Positions 13,322 to 26,267 of a DNA stretch of 64,000 nucleotides are shown here, piece after piece. Under the pieces are notes generated by a model. The model was not told the DNA's origin and did no database searches. It saw only the letters and a program-made list of their open reading frames with translations. Positions within the stretch are counted from its first letter, which is position 1; every line of letters starts with the position of its first letter. Source of the stretch: Silybum marianum (Eukaryota > Streptophyta > Magnoliopsida > Asterales > Asteraceae); NCBI GenBank assembly GCA_036898165.1, contig CM072544.1:1998001-2062000 (forward strand), read 5' to 3'. Both the position numbers and the translations under genes were made by a program.

Positions 13322-13689
13322 ATATATATGTATATATATATATACATATAATAAATCATTATTTTCTAATAAATATAAAAGAACAATTCTTATCTTTATA
13401 AGCTTGTTTTCTTCAATTAAAATCCTATTTACTAGATTTTAACTTATCAAACCAAGTTTTTTAATAAGCTTAAACGCTATCTTAATTTATGACCTTACTT
13501 TTTCACGAATCAAACGTTATAATTATCATTGGAACTTTTTAAAATAAACGTGACGCCTCCGTAAAACCAGCAACCTTTATATAACGAGGTTTTAAATTTA
13601 TTATATTTTATTGAAAAAATTATTTACCCCGAATATAATTAACCATGATACTTATTTAAAATATTAAATTATAAAATAGGTTGTATATC

Positions 13690-13905
13690 CTTTGGCGTGT
13701 AACTCATTTAGCAAAGGATGTGACGATTTCCCTAAATACAAGATAGTTGGTCGTGGGTTCGATCCGACGGCCTCAAGCTAGCCTCAACCGTTGAGTGAGT
13801 CAAAAAATATCTCTTCACATTGGTGTCCTTGAGACGGGTTCTGTGTGGGTCAGGTTTGAGTTGTCGATAATCAACGTTTTACCCAAATAACCTAAGTGAT
13901 ATAAG
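13690..13905 (+). mobile_element. tRNA-derived SINE (family 3), copy in unit 1
   Basis: An A-box-like segment (GTAACTCATTTAGC) and a B box GGTTCGATCC (13756-13765) are spaced as in a tRNA-derived Pol III promoter. A shared body runs to AACCTAAGTGATATAAG. No tRNA cloverleaf is maintained. Confidence 0.5.
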
Positions 13906-14221
13906 TTTAAGAAGAAAAAAAATCCATAAAACTAATTGAAAAGCAATCAGAAATAGTAGTTCCATTAAACTAGTTTCTAACTTACCAAACGAAGTTTTTA
14001 ATAAGCTTAAAAACTATATGGATTTATGACCATATTTTTTCACAGTTTAAACGTTATAATTATCACAGAAACTTCTTAAAATAAACGTGACGCGACGCCT
14101 CCTCAAAACCCGCAACCTTTATATTGTGGGGATTCGAATTTTATTATATTTTATTGAGAAAGTTATTTGCCTGAATATAGTTAATTATTTAAAATATTAA
14201 ACTATATTGTAGATATATACC

Positions 14222-14430
14222 TTTGGCATGTAGCTCATTTAGCAAAAGGGTGTGACGATTTTGCTTAAATAAAGACTGGTATTGGGTTCGATCCCACACC
14301 CCTACACTAGCCTTAACCGTGGAGTGAGACAAAAAATGTCATCTCACATTGGTGTCCTCGGAAGCAGGTTCTATAGGTCCGGTTAGAGTTGTCAGTAATC
14401 AATTTTTTGCCCAAATCACATAATTGGTAT
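14222..14430 (+). mobile_element. tRNA-derived SINE (family 3), copy in unit 2
   Basis: The A-box-like segment TGTAGCTCATTTAGC and B box GGTTCGATCC (14285-14294) keep the head of a tRNA better than copy 1 does. The body matches the copy at 13690-13905. Confidence 0.5.
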
Positions 14431-14450
14431 AATTTTAACATTAAAAAATT

Positions 14451-15173
14451 GGGAAATGCTTGAAAAAAACCCAACAAACTATCCTATTTTGAATGGTTAA
14501 GTCCCTAAACTATTTTTTTGAATGAAAAAACCATTAAACTTTCTCATTTTGAATAGCAAAACCATTAAACATTTTTATTTTGAATTATTAAGTCCCTGAT
14601 TTTTTTCCAACAAATTAAACCATCGAATTTTTAAAAATTGGTTATTTACAGCTTCTAAACATAAATAAACCATCTTTAACCGGTTATCTTTTGATTATTC
14701 CTCTTATAATGGATACAAAAATAGATCAAAAAGAGAAAGATCGATAACAGAGGCCAACAACGTGCTAGGGGAAATGGAGAATGGACAACATTGGGGTATG
14801 TATGGGGAGTGACGAGAGAGAGCAATACATTGTTTGCTAGGGGTTTTACTTGCGTAGGGTTTTTGGAACGGTAAAACCGATTTAAGTTTATTTTACTTTA
14901 AAACTTTTTTAGTGAGTTACAAATAACTTATTTAAAAAAATATGTAGGTAACTAATTTTTAAAAGATCAATAGTTTATTTATTCAAAAAAAAATGTTTAG
15001 GGACTTAATCATTCAAAATGAGAAAGTTTAATGGTTTTTTGATTCAAATCAATAGTTCAAGGACTTAATCATTCAAAATGAGAAAGTTTAAGGGTTTTTT
15101 TAATAAAAAAAATAGTTTAAGGACTTAACCATTCAAAATGAGATAGTTTGTTGGATTTTTTCAAACATTTCCC
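14451..15173. mobile_element. Non-autonomous MULE, 723 bp
   Basis: The terminal inverted repeats begin GGGAAATGCTTGAAAAAAAC and end CAAACATTTCCC. They extend for well over 100 bp as AACCATTCAAAATGAGA-like words. A perfect 9-bp target duplication (TAAAAAATT) lies at 14442-14450 and 15174-15182, diagnostic of Mutator-like elements. The interior has no usable reading frame. A second copy is at 49056-49838. Confidence 0.85.
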
Positions 15174-15658
15174 TAAAAAATTCATAGAACTTATTGAAAA
15201 GCAATTAGAAATAGTTATTCCATTAAACTAGGTTATAACTTACCAAACGAAGTTCTTTTAATAAGCTTAAAAACTATGTTAATGTATGACCTTACTTTTT
15301 CACGGATCAAACGTTATAATTACCGTAGGAACTTTTTAAAATAGACGTAACGTGCCCTTAAATCCCGCAACCTTTATATAATGAGGTTCCTGAATTTTAT
15401 TAAAAATATCATTTGTCCCGAATATAATTAATTATGATAATTATTTAAAATACGAACTGTAATAAATTGCAAAAAAAATTCACCTGATGTCTAATTTAAT
15501 CATTAAATTTTTGTTGCGAAATATTTTTTTTGGTCCTGGAATGTAATGACTTGCACATGATATGTTTGTAGAAATGAGGTTGAATACAAACACAACAAAA
15601 TTTCATTTTTAATTCTATATTTTGTCTTAAAACAAGAATTACATATTTGTATCACTTA

Positions 15659-16049
15659 GGCTATGTTTGGCAAAGGTAGCTGATAAGGTAGCTTATGACT
15701 GATAAGGTAGCTTATAACTTATAAGATAGCTGATAACTTATAAGATAACTGATGACTTATAAGGTAGCTGATGAATAAGTCACGTTTGGCAGAAAGTAGC
15801 TTATAAACATGTAAAATGACCAAAAAGTAGCTTCAAAATAATGTTAATTAATATTTATCAGGGGTATAATCGGAAGAAAATGATAAAAAGTTCAATAAGT
15901 CACTAATAAGTCACTCCCAACTAACTTATCAATAACCTAGCTTATAAGTTAACTTATAAGTCATAAGTTAGTTTGTCAAACATGTACTAAGAAAATAAGG
16001 TAGCTTATAAGGTGACTTATAAGTCACCTTATTTTTGCCAAACACTGCC
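15659..16049. mobile_element. Tourist/PIF-Harbinger-type MITE
   Basis: The ends are GGCTATGTTTGGCAAA and TTTTGCCAAACACTGCC. A TTA duplication flanks the element (15656-15658, 16050-16052). The interior is built of many AGCTTATAAGT/ATAAGGTAGCTT words that fold on themselves. Confidence 0.8.
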
Positions 16050-16901
16050 TTAGAAGTTCTTTCAAAATAAATGAGTTGCAACATATAAAAAGGATGACCT
16101 TTAATAGTCACAATTGCATTAAATGTTGCTTGCCAACTTTGACGTGTGTCTTTATTTGATTTGTTGATCCATGCATGTTTGTACTCTATATTTCAGTCTT
16201 TAAAGTTGATGTAAATACTTGTTAACCCAACCCATCCTTTCGTATGCAAAGGAAACAGTAAATGAAGTATGATACTATTAAAATAGTACTTCATAACTTA
16301 TTTCGTCTAACATGCTAAGCATATTCCCATATCAGGATGAGAGTTGGTAGAGTTGGTGAGCTAAACTTGTTGGATAAATTTGCACTCCAACTTCGACTTG
16401 TCAGAAGTAGTATTTGTCACACTATTATTTGACTTTATCTTGTATTGATCTTCTTTCGGCTAGATGACAATCTAATCCGCTTTGGTGACGATATTGACCT
16501 CACTTCAACTAGTCTTTGATTTTGTTTAAGGCTTTTTGTTCTTGGATCAATATAGATGGTTACAAGATTTTTTCAAAGAAAAAACATATCGAAATATAAG
16601 CTATAGATCAAATTCCAACTTAGACTATTTATGAAGTATGAGCATTCAGTTGACTCAAGTATACTTAGAGTATTTGAGAGTTTATGATAATCAAGACTGA
16701 ATGACCATGTTAATAGATCAATGGAATTCTTTATTCAGATGAAAGATTATCAAATCTGAGATTTGATCCCAACATACCATCTAATAAATAAATCCAAAAG
16801 TGACTGAAATCTGAAACCTTGAAGTAATAGATTCCTTTGTAAAGCTAGATTGGATGTCAGTACTATTTGTTAGGTCTGATACATGTTGTGTATTGGATAT
16901 A
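16050..16901. other. Intergenic stretch with nothing recognisable
   Basis: Base composition is somewhat less AT-biased than its neighbours, but I find no extended reading frame, RNA gene or transposon border. Confidence 0.5.
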
Positions 16902-16909
16902 ACAATTAC

Positions 16910-18176
16910 CAGGGCTGTGCCTGGGGGAGGGCGGGCCGGGCATACGCCCAGGGCCCATGTAAAATAGGGGCCCATATTTTTTTTAGTATATACTAGATAT
17001 GTAGTAGTATTTCAAAAAAATTAGTAGGTAAAAGAGACAAATGTTTTTAGTATTTAATAGAATCCAAAAAGAATTTAACATTATATTAAGAGTCCAAACA
17101 TGTATTAATTAATTATATTGGAGAAAAAATACGTAAAAAGTTAATCGGTCGTTCATTTTATAATATTGTTTTTTGCTTATTGTTTCTCTATGTATTTTAT
17201 CTACTACCAATATCTTAAACTATTTTGCCTATAAACCCTTACTATATTTTATATCATTGATCTTCACCGAATATTTTGAGTATTCGATCCACATGAATTC
17301 TATTTTTGTATTAGAATATAATAGGTTTCTTGTTATTAAGTAAGAAGTCCCCTACGTTTTTGTATTAGAATATAGTAGGTTTCTATATTTAGGATTCTAA
17401 AACTACCCTTTTCATACATTATTGATTTTTTATTACCTAATATTTAGTGCATAAATCTAACAATTATTATGTCTGTAAAATAAAAATAAGATCTCAAGCT
17501 ATATATAACCAACATGGACTTTTAATTCTACGATTGATGGTTTCTAAAAAAAAAAAATTAACCCTAAAAGTTAAAAATGGTGATGAAAACATTAGCTTGG
17601 GGTGTGACATGGAAACTCAACTGATCTATTTTGATTTACATGGAATTTTACCCTGAATAGTCAACATTGTAACATAAAATGATGTTAATCATGACGAAGG
17701 ATCGTATGAGAAGAAGAGTGAAGGTGAGAATGTAAGAATGTAAGAAGTGATCTGGATCACTTGTAATCTTAAACCCACCAATAAATTCTGTTTGATACGG
17801 GGATTGATCGGATGCATCTCATCCTAATGTGCATCCAAGAGTGGAGATTTCTTCTACCCAACTCATCATAACTTTCATTCTCACCGAACCCTGCCTTGTC
17901 AATCATATATATCATAGGACGTGTTTGATGCTGGAATAAATTCAAGATACTATGTAAAAATAATATGGTAGATAATTTTAATCTATAAACAATTATTGAT
18001 TGATTTTGCATATAGGAATACTCAGAGTAATGATCTTATATAAATTGTTTGGTATTATTGAATTCAATGTTATTTTTGATGATGAAAACAAATATATTAA
18101 AGATAAAAATCCGTAGTTATCGAGGGCCCCTTTTTAGATGTCGTCCAGGGCCTATAAAATATCAGGAACGGATCTG
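16910..18176. mobile_element. Non-autonomous hAT element, 1267 bp
   Basis: The element begins CAGGGCTGTGCCTGG and ends AGGAACGGATCTG, so the imperfect terminal repeats follow the CAGnnCnGTnCC pattern of hAT elements. A perfect 8-bp target duplication ACAATTAC lies at 16902-16909 and 18177-18184. Subterminal GGGCCC/AGGGCC words occur near both ends. No transposase is seen. A MULE-type MITE is nested at 17693-17897. Confidence 0.8.
17693..17897. mobile_element. MULE-type MITE (GTGAGAAG family) nested in a hAT element
   Basis: The family ends are GGATCGTATGAGAAGAAG on the left and CATTCTCACCGAACCC on the right. A 9-bp flanking duplication GTTAATCAT/GTCAATCAT (8 of 9 match) lies at 17684-17692 and 17898-17906. 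Sister copies are at 58206-58426 and 59736-59967. Confidence 0.75.
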
Positions 18177-18387
18177 ACAATTACAAGACAAATATTAAGA
18201 ATTTTCTTATAAGTTAGCCTGAAAACTCATTGTTACCAAAACAAATTTACAAGATATTGAGGAAGTCGAATGATTATTTTAACGGTTTTTGAATATTAAA
18301 TTATTTTAATAATTATTAAAGGCTTAATAATTTTTATAATGACATTTGAAAACTGAATTGTTTTATATCATTTTTCACAAATTAGGG

Positions 18388-20730
18388 TGTAACACCCCCT
18401 TCCCGAGATGGGAAAAGAGGTTACGTTCAAACTTAAAATAAACTGTCAACCAAAACATACAGAGCATTATTAAACCATATTGGAAAAAAAAACACTATCG
18501 AATATAACAATAGCCAACAATGATGCCTCAATTTTTTATATAATAACTTCAATAGATTAACAAAGCCTATAGATGCCAACAACGAACCTTTAATTTAAGA
18601 TGATAGTCTGAATCTCATACTCCATAGTTTCCTTGAATACCTGCCACAATGAAAGAAATGCAGCTGAGCCAAACGCTCAGTGGGCGGATACAAAGATAAC
18701 AAGACAAATAATCGAACTGGCCAAACGTGAATGAAACAAAAGTCTAAATTTGGACAAGGAAAATACTTTTAAAATGAAACTCGAATTCTAAAATATATCA
18801 CAAACAACATATTGAAGACACACAGACCAAGTTACAAAAATTAGTCCAGACGCAAAATTTTATATTGCTTAATCGAACCATAACCAAAATGAATATATCC
18901 AAAACTCATGACATCAAAATAAAAAATATCGTAAAAGATCCGAACTGTTAAATCAAACAAATATTGCCAACTAAATGTCAAGGAACGTGAGAAGCTTTAA
19001 AGAAAGTCATATCATAGGATTGCATACCGAGCTCAAACAAATAATTGCATACAATTGAATTTCATGTCATAGATAGACAGATACGACAAGTGTCAGACAT
19101 AGCCATATAGGCGCGTACATTGGACATGCACGTTCAACTGTACTACATAATGTGAGATACGGTGTTGGACACTACACCGTCATCCACCCTACAACAAATC
19201 ACATATATCTAAGGTCGACCCATACGCCTCCTAAATCAAATATCCGTCACACCAAAATAGCTCTCCCATGAGCACAAAAGAGGAGATGTTGTGGACTGAT
19301 CACACCGCCACGATAGTGTCACGTCATTGGTGCCACAATGGCGTGCCTATGGTACCCCCATAGGTGGTTAGTAGCTCGGTATACTCTAATGCATAAAGTA
19401 CGAAAGTATGTCACAAAATATATAATTATACTTAAATGAATTGCAAATCACACTTATTACAAAACGAATCAAACGACAATTGACTATAAAAATATTAACC
19501 AATCCTCTAAAAAGCTTCATAATTTCGAAAACGCTTTATCGAACGACTTACAAATAAAAAGGGAGTTTAAATGACACGAGTTTAAAAATCCAATATTTTC
19601 TAAAAATCCAGTAAGAACTCTAACAAAGATTTAGAACCAAAAACATATGGCGAATAAATACCAATTATAGACTAAGAATCTCGCACTTACAACTTTTCTA
19701 AATCAAGGCATACGGCTTTCAGAATTTTCACGTTTAAAAATCCAATATTTTCTCAAACTTCAAGAAGGTTTTAGAAAAATATGTCAAAACATAAGTTTTA
19801 GATGAATGTCTTGTGGTTCCAAAGAATCAAGAATGAACGGAATCGGATTTAAAATGGATTTTATATGAATTTTCGAAAACAGTGTTGTTGTTCTCGTCTA
19901 AAACGAGACCAGTTCTCAAAATTCACACGATTTTAGCCAACTTAGATCGAAAATTACAGTTTTGTTGTGTGACGAAAATTTGTAGAAGACTTCTCAAGGT
20001 TTTTAAAGACATATCGTATGCCTTAATCCGATAAACGAGCGATTCATTATGATTTATACAAATAACACGAAATTTTCAGAATTAAATTCAGCAGATTTAA
20101 AAGTAAGAATTGAGATTTCTAACACATACAAATCTCGATCTATTATATGTAAAACCAAAACAAAAATCACCCAAGAATAGAGATGATCAAACAAACAACC
20201 AATCGAACGGAAAGAATCGAAGGAAACCAAGAAATCGTATGTATATATATATATATTATGAATCAAATGAATGTAAACGAGGTTAGCGCATATACCGCGG
20301 ATCGAATAAACATAAGAGAAGATAAAGAATCCGTACATTGTATAACATCTACAAAACGCTAACAAAAACTCCATCAATCTTCTTCAATGGGACTATAAAT
20401 CGTCATTAAAACTTCAAACATGCGCGAACAACTTCAAACCCTAAAGTTAATACTTGAAGCTCCAAGGATTTAAACCTAACCTCAATTTTGTTGTTGTTGT
20501 TGTTGATGCTAATGGACGTTTGTATGATGGAAACCATAGGGTTGGCATCAAAAATTTAACACCTAATTGCTTAAGAAACCACAGCCGCCGTCCTTCAAAT
20601 GGTATTGGAGGTTATCCAATTTTTTGGAATTTTTGCTTAATGACATAACTAACCCCTCTAAATTTATAAGATCTCCAAACTTGGAACAATACAATTCTTA
20701 AATACTTTCATAAAATTATGGGGTATTACA
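18388..20730 (-). mobile_element. Probable solo LTR of a Ty3/gypsy-type retrotransposon
   Basis: On the minus strand the segment begins TGTAATACCCCATAATTT and ends GGAAGGGGGTGTTACA. These are canonical TG...CA ends in the style of plant chromovirus LTRs. Flanks are TAGGG (18383-18387) and TAGAG (20731-20735), 4 of 5 matching. No gag-pol, primer-binding site or second LTR is seen. The large size (2343 bp) leaves room for an internal insertion that I did not resolve. Confidence 0.5.
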
Positions 20731-20735
20731 TAGAG

Positions 20736-22905
20736 TCTGTTTGTTTATGGCTTAATAAGCTTAATGAACTCTTAAGCTTATTCGCTCAACCATATTGTGT
20801 TGTTTGGGAGGAGCTTAATAATTTAAAAGAGAGCTGACTGAATAAGTTTTTAGAAGGTACCCTTATGTAGACAGACACAACATCCATCTCTACCCCTTTG
20901 AAACCCACGAGAGAAAATAACCTCCCTGTTCATCCAACCAGTCGCCTTCCTGCCCCGTCCTCCCTATTCCTCCCCATCATCGTCTTTCCTCTTCTTCCTT
21001 TCAAGGTTGCCCTTAATCCTAATCCCTGTTGTTGTTGTCGTTGTGTCCTCCTCCTTGTTGCAGAAGATCAATGGTTGCAAATCGAAGGATTGATTTCCAA
21101 ATAGAAAAAAAATCAGATTGAAGGTTGCAGATCGAAAGTTTCAAGGTTGCAAGGTTGCAGATCGAAAGTTTCAAGGTTGGGGATCGAAGGTTTCAAGGTT
21201 CACATGCCATCGTGCTCCTCCCTCGTGCTTTTCTTTCTTTCATCTCCACCACAATTTGTATATCTCTCTTGAATATTATTGATTTTTAGGTTAAACTTTT
21301 CATATTTTATTGTAAGGATTGGATTTTGGACTAATATTTGATTTTCCATCTTCTAGTTCTTCGTCTCTAGCACTAGACTACTATTTGATTTTTTATATTT
21401 TATTTTTTAATTTAAGGATCATATTTTGGTTTTATTTTAAGGATTTGATGTGCTTAAGATATTTATGTTGTATTTGGATTTGTGACTGAGATTGAGATTT
21501 TTAATAAAAAAAATTCATGTTTGAATCTGACTCAAAAATTGATTTCCTTAATTTTCTTTTGGTTTTATTAATCTATAATGGTGTTTGAAGATCAATAAGA
21601 ACAAAACAAAAAACAAATAGAAGAGTAAAATAGTCATTTTAATCGTTCAGACAATTTATCTCATGGCTATTGAGAACGAATCAAATCAGATTTCAACACA
21701 ACAAACAAACAACAATTTTATTAATACACTCAAACAACTTTATGAATAAAGTCAATTGTATTTATATATATAGAACTTCATGAAAATTTAACCAAAGAGG
21801 CACTTAGATGGTTTTGATAACGACTTTTAAAATCAAAAATATTATAAATTAGTGTAAATTACATTTTTAGTTCCTAAGGCTTGTTAGAAATTGTGGTTTT
21901 CATTTTTTATATTTGTGATTTATCGTTATTTTCGTCCTTGAGACTAACTCTTATTATTAAGTATGAGGAACGAAAATAACAATGTATTGTAAATCGGAAG
22001 GACAAACCAAAAGTAGATTGTAAGTCATAAGAACGTAAACAACAATAAATAGTAAATCATATGAATGAAAATAAAAATATCAAAAGTATAAAAAGGAATG
22101 GCAATTCTTAATAAACCATAAGGACAAAAAACATAATTTACTCTAAAATTAAATTAAAGTGTGGTTTTATTGATTGTAATTTGCTTAATACATAAGTTTG
22201 TAAATAATCATATTTGGTTTGTATATATAGACCAAAATCAAATGGGAATTATAGAAAAATTTGAGAATCATGAGAAGTCATTAACCATGTGTACTTTTAT
22301 ATTGTGAAAATACGATCTTGTTTCATGATTTTAAACGAAAAATACAAATTAAATTTGAACACGTTATAAAACAACATTGTATTTTTCACGGCGTATAATT
22401 GTTGGTTGACACTAAGGTCTTAAATGGCGTGATATGTAGCATGACATGGTAGTGAGATTTTAAATGATGTGTCATGGAGGGGACGCAGTGTTTTTCAAGA
22501 CATGACATAAAACAACAAATTTTATATACATATATGTTTTTCGTATATCTTTTTATTCAATCAGATAATAATATTAAAAAAAGTTGCATTCATATTAGAA
22601 GAAGAAAAATCTTATAAATTGTTATTATTATTATTATATAAACAGTTTTGATTAAATAAGAACTTAGAAAGATAATTTTACTACTTCATTATATCATAAG
22701 TCCATGACGTGTATGAATCCATTAAATTGTGAGTAATGTGATAAGTTACATTTATAAAATTGTAGAATCTAAAGTTAAATGTGTAAAAACACAAAACTAA
22801 AAGGAATTAGAAGAACAAAGCTAAAAAATTGATTGTTTTTTTTAAATCACGCTTTGTAAAAAACGTACATCGTGGTGCGCCATAGTGCAAGCCACACTTA
22901 TGACC
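20736..22905. other. Intergenic region with a possible non-autonomous element interior
   Basis: At 20880-21220 there is a locally GC-richer stretch with repeated GGTTGCAGATCGAAAGTTTC words, as found inside non-autonomous DNA transposons. A possible left end is GTCTGTTTGTTTATGGC near 20738, with no clear partner. A TTAGTTCCTAAGGCTTGTTAG stretch near 21865 resembles old MULE ends. No gene is seen. Confidence 0.4.
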
Positions 22906-22906
22906 T

Positions 22907-23155
22907 AAGGACCCGTTTGGTTGGAGGGATTTGAAGGGATTTGGAGGGATTGGGATTTCAAATAAGTCATTTCCAGTGCGAACTCTGGTGATTTTCTTGA
23001 AATTATATTGTACTATATCTTAATATTTATGCCAAACACTGCAGTCAAATAAGTCGTCATGTCAGTAATCTGAGAACTATCCTCAATACAATGGATTGGA
23101 TTGAAATCCCAATCCCTCCAAATCCCTTCAAATCCCTCCAACCAAACGGGCCCTT
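22907..23155. mobile_element. MITE with 50-bp terminal inverted repeats
   Basis: The left end AAGGACCCGTTTGGTTGG is matched by the complement of CCAACCAAACGGGCCCTT. The arms continue as GGGATTTGAAGGGATTTGG and its complement. No consistent target duplication was found. The class is likely PIF/Harbinger or hAT. Confidence 0.65.
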
Positions 23156-23518
23156 ACAAAAATCCTAAAGACCTTATCGTAATGGAGGAGACCCGAATTA
23201 CGCCATATCTTGTAGTGATGTCCACCATGACGAACCTCTTTTTGTAACCATGGTTTTGTGTAAACTTATGTGTTCTGACTAATCCTCGGGTGACCATGGT
23301 CACAAGGTCTTTGACAATATCTAGATTTGAACCCATGAGACTGTGAGATTTGCCACTACATTGTCTTGAGGTTTAATAAGGGGTAGATGAGGAACCTTTT
23401 TGAACCATAGCTTATACCTTTTGCAACTTTCTATGATTTTCATTTGATTATATATATATATATACATATATATATATACATACATACATATATAAGGGAT
23501 ATTAGGCACTTAATCAGT

Positions 23519-23990
23519 TGAAAACCCAAGAAATTGTGTTACACTTGAGAAATGGTTCATAACATGCTATTTCACGTTATTTTTCCAACTATGGCTTCGA
23601 GTGTATTGATTAACATAAATTTGTTTCGTATATTTTCGTTTCACGATGTAAACATTTTTTAGTTGTATTTTTTTTCACAAACACATAAAAACTGTTCACA
23701 TCGTGAGAAGAAAATGTGAGAAACAAACACTTTCGTATATTTTCACTCACATTGTGGTGGTCGGGAGCCTTATTTTCCGCATCGACCTTTACAATAATGA
23801 AGTTTTTTTTATCTTTCTCGAGAAGGCTACTTCTGTAGCTTTAGGTTTGCATTTTTTCCGAAAATGGGAAGCAGCATTGTGAAACATATATATGTTAATC
23901 AATACAATAAATCTAAGCCATAGATGGAAATAGATCACGTGAAATAACACATGATGCACCAAGATTATCATAATTCTGGGTTTCTCAAAC
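23519..23990. mobile_element. Degenerate palindromic MITE near (TA)n
   Basis: The left end GAAAACCCAAGAAATT pairs with AATTCTGGGTTTCTC on the right. The central words TTTGTTTCGTATATTTTCGTTTC and their complements form the arms. An ATATATAC tract precedes it. Borders are approximate. Confidence 0.4.
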
Positions 23991-24030
23991 GAAAGCTCTC
24001 ATGGATATTATATATATAACGTATGTATGT

Positions 24031-24209
24031 AGGGGAGGGATCATACGAGAACCACATCTTTTTAAAGAAATAAAAGAACACTTTATGGACCACATATGAT
24101 ATGAGTCCCATTAAATCATATTAAATCAGAAATGATTTAATATTATGTGGTCCACAATGTGTTCCTTTATTCCGTTAAATTTATAAAGTTTTCATTTGAA
24201 CCTTTCTCT
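24031..24209. mobile_element. Palindromic MITE, (TA)n-associated family
   Basis: The left end is AGGGGAGGGATCATACGAGAAC and the right end contains GTTTTCATTTGAACC. The centre carries GGACCACATATGATATGAG and its complement around AAATCAGAAATGATTTAATAT. Confidence 0.55.
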
Positions 24210-24631
24210 ATGTATGTATTTATCGATATGACAATCTGAGTTAGTGTGTATGTGTGTGTGTGAGACATTTTGGGTCCGTGATTTTGACTTTTATACACTT
24301 AAATGGTCAAAGTCAAAGAATTTGGCGATGTGTATTTGCGTAAAACAATATAGAAGATGTCTCCTTGGCAAGAGACACATCATTTGTAAGAATTAATTTC
24401 AAAAGGAATTTCAGAGTGGTCAAACTAGTTTGATCAATGATCTTAATTAGATTATTAAGCCACTTTTGGTCAACTTATCTTTACATTTAATTATCTCTTT
24501 TGATTTTATAATATAATAAAATTTTATAATATTATTTAATATAAATTAAATTTTTTAAGCCAACATGATCAACTTTTCAAAAGTAGGCAAATAGTTGATA
24601 CAATAAATTAATTTTTTTAGTAAATGTAATA

Positions 24632-25136
24632 CTACGTTGGTCTAAAATTAAATGTTTATATTTTTATTTATTTTTTTTTAAAAATAGACACTTGTCTAAA
24701 TTAATCTCTGGCAATTTTAAAACTGTTAAAGCATGCAGCCGTGAGATAATTCCCTAATGGCCATAAGTTGTTTGCGTCTGGATTCCAACCTGGAGTAGAT
24801 GGTTTATCTAGCCTCATCTCCCACAAGTTTTAGCCAGTACGCCACAAACCTTGTGGTTTATATTTTTATTTGTTTTAATATAAGTGTTTATATCTTTCAA
24901 AAAAAAGATAAGTGTTTATATTTCTATTTTAGTTTGTTTCATAATAAATGTCTACTTTTAAAACCACGTATCTACTTTTTCATTTTACCCTTAATTATGA
25001 GATAGAGAAAAAGTTCATCTCTCTATTATCAAGTGGGAAAAGTTTATTTAGTTATTTTAAAAATGTAACAAATTACAAATTCCTAAAACTGTGTGTCATT
25101 TTTATTATAGACGTTTATTTTGAACAGAGAGAGTAT
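24632..25136. mobile_element. Degenerate Stowaway-like element hosting a SINE
   Basis: The left end TACTACGTTGGTCTAAAA and right end TTTTGAACAGAGAGAGTA recall the CTCCCTCCGT-type Stowaway ends but are strongly mutated. The arms contain AAGTGTTTATATTT and ACGTTTATTTT words typical of those elements. A SINE occupies 24670-24856. Confidence 0.4.
24670..24856 (-). mobile_element. tRNA-derived SINE (family 1), minus strand
   Basis: The sequence is the reverse complement of the family consensus seen at 61028, with the tRNA-like head at the right. The B box is altered (GGATTCCAACC). A 15-bp target duplication TTTATATTTTTATTT lies at 24655-24669 and 24857-24871. Confidence 0.75.
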
Positions 25137-25683
25137 TACTTCCAATTAGTTCTATGGCTAATATCTGAGTTATTGATGATTGTGTTAAGGACCAGTTGGA
25201 ACCGTCTTTAATTGTCATTCTCACACTGTATGTGATGTTTTATTGAATTTTAACTGGTACGACGATTTGTTTATAACAAAATTATAAGTATCTTAAATTC
25301 CGACTAGTTATAACTTATACAAAGACCAATCGTTCGATACACAATTTCATTTACAAGATAAACCGATCCATTCATCCTTTTTCACAAAAAAATGATTATT
25401 TTTTGGTACTCTTATAGGTGTATGTGAACCATCAAATGTTACAAACTATAAGGATGAGTGCTCACGTGTTATTTTGCATAATATTCTCTTCATCCAAGGT
25501 CAGGATTTAAGGTACTGATTAAAATGTATTTGTTTCACAGTATAAAATTTTTAACTAATTTGTGAAACAAAAAGAAATATGTAAAAATGTTTCATATTGA
25601 GTACCTTAAATTCTAGACTTAAGAGTAAAAGTTCTAACGAAGAATGTTTTCACAATAGAGGAGGTTCTCATTTGATTATTCTT

Positions 25684-25782
25684 ATATATATATATATATA
25701 TGTAATATTATATATATATGTGTAATATTATATATATATATGTAATATTATATATATATATGTAATATTATATATATATATA
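25684..25782. repeat. AT minisatellite
   Basis: Four near-identical units of about 22 bp (ATGTAATATTATATATATAT) occur in tandem after a (TA)n tract. Confidence 0.85.
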
Positions 25783-26174
25783 AGAAAGAGTTCAAACGAA
25801 AACATCTTCATTTTACGAGAACACCATTTTACTACAGACAATCACATGTGATACTAAATTAGAGAAGCAGACGACTTTCGGTGCAATCTAGGTTGCGGGC
25901 CAAGTCACCCTAATACCAGTAAGCCCCTTCACATGTATTATCAAATGTGATAAGAGTGTTATTGGTGTGATAAGAGTGTTATTGGTGTGATACTATAATC
26001 CATCAATATCATCACATGTGATACTAAATCATAGATGTGGACAACCTTTGGCACGACGTAAGTCGCATGACACGACATCTGCACACCACCTGGTCCCCTC
26101 ACATGTATTATCATATGTGATAAGAGTGTTCTCGCGTTCTCGTAAAATGAAGGTGTTCTCGTTTGAACCTCCAC
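25783..26174. mobile_element. Palindromic MITE with internal duplication, flanked by AT repeats
   Basis: The left end GAGTTCAAACGAAAACATC pairs with GTGTTCTCGTTTGAACCTCC. The internal ATCACATGTGATACTAAAT and TTATCAAATGTGATAAGAG segments each appear twice, so the core has been duplicated. A GTGTTATTGGTGTGATAAGA unit is directly repeated at about 25957-25990. Confidence 0.6.
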
Positions 26175-26175
26175 C

Positions 26176-26264
<89 letters not shown>
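26175..26264. repeat. (TA)n(GA)n compound microsatellite
   Basis: About 24 bp of TA is followed by about 65 bp of GA with two AAAGAG interruptions. Confidence 0.95.

Positions 26265-26267
<3 letters not shown>

Larger units (their letters stand above)
13430..15470. repeat. Tandem array of about 525-bp units, third unit displaced by a MULE element
   Basis: Three copies share the words ACCAAACGAAGTT, TTAATAAGCTTAAA and CAACCTTTATAT. They start near 13434, 13916 and, after the insertion at 14451-15173, at 15174. Copies 1 and 2 each include a tRNA-derived SINE head. Copy 3 ends near 15470. The divergence is moderate, so the duplication is not recent. Confidence 0.65.

Noticed and set aside
20898..21104. 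68-codon Pro/Cys-rich frame
   Set aside because: It is in a locally GC-richer stretch of probable transposon interior. No domain is present.
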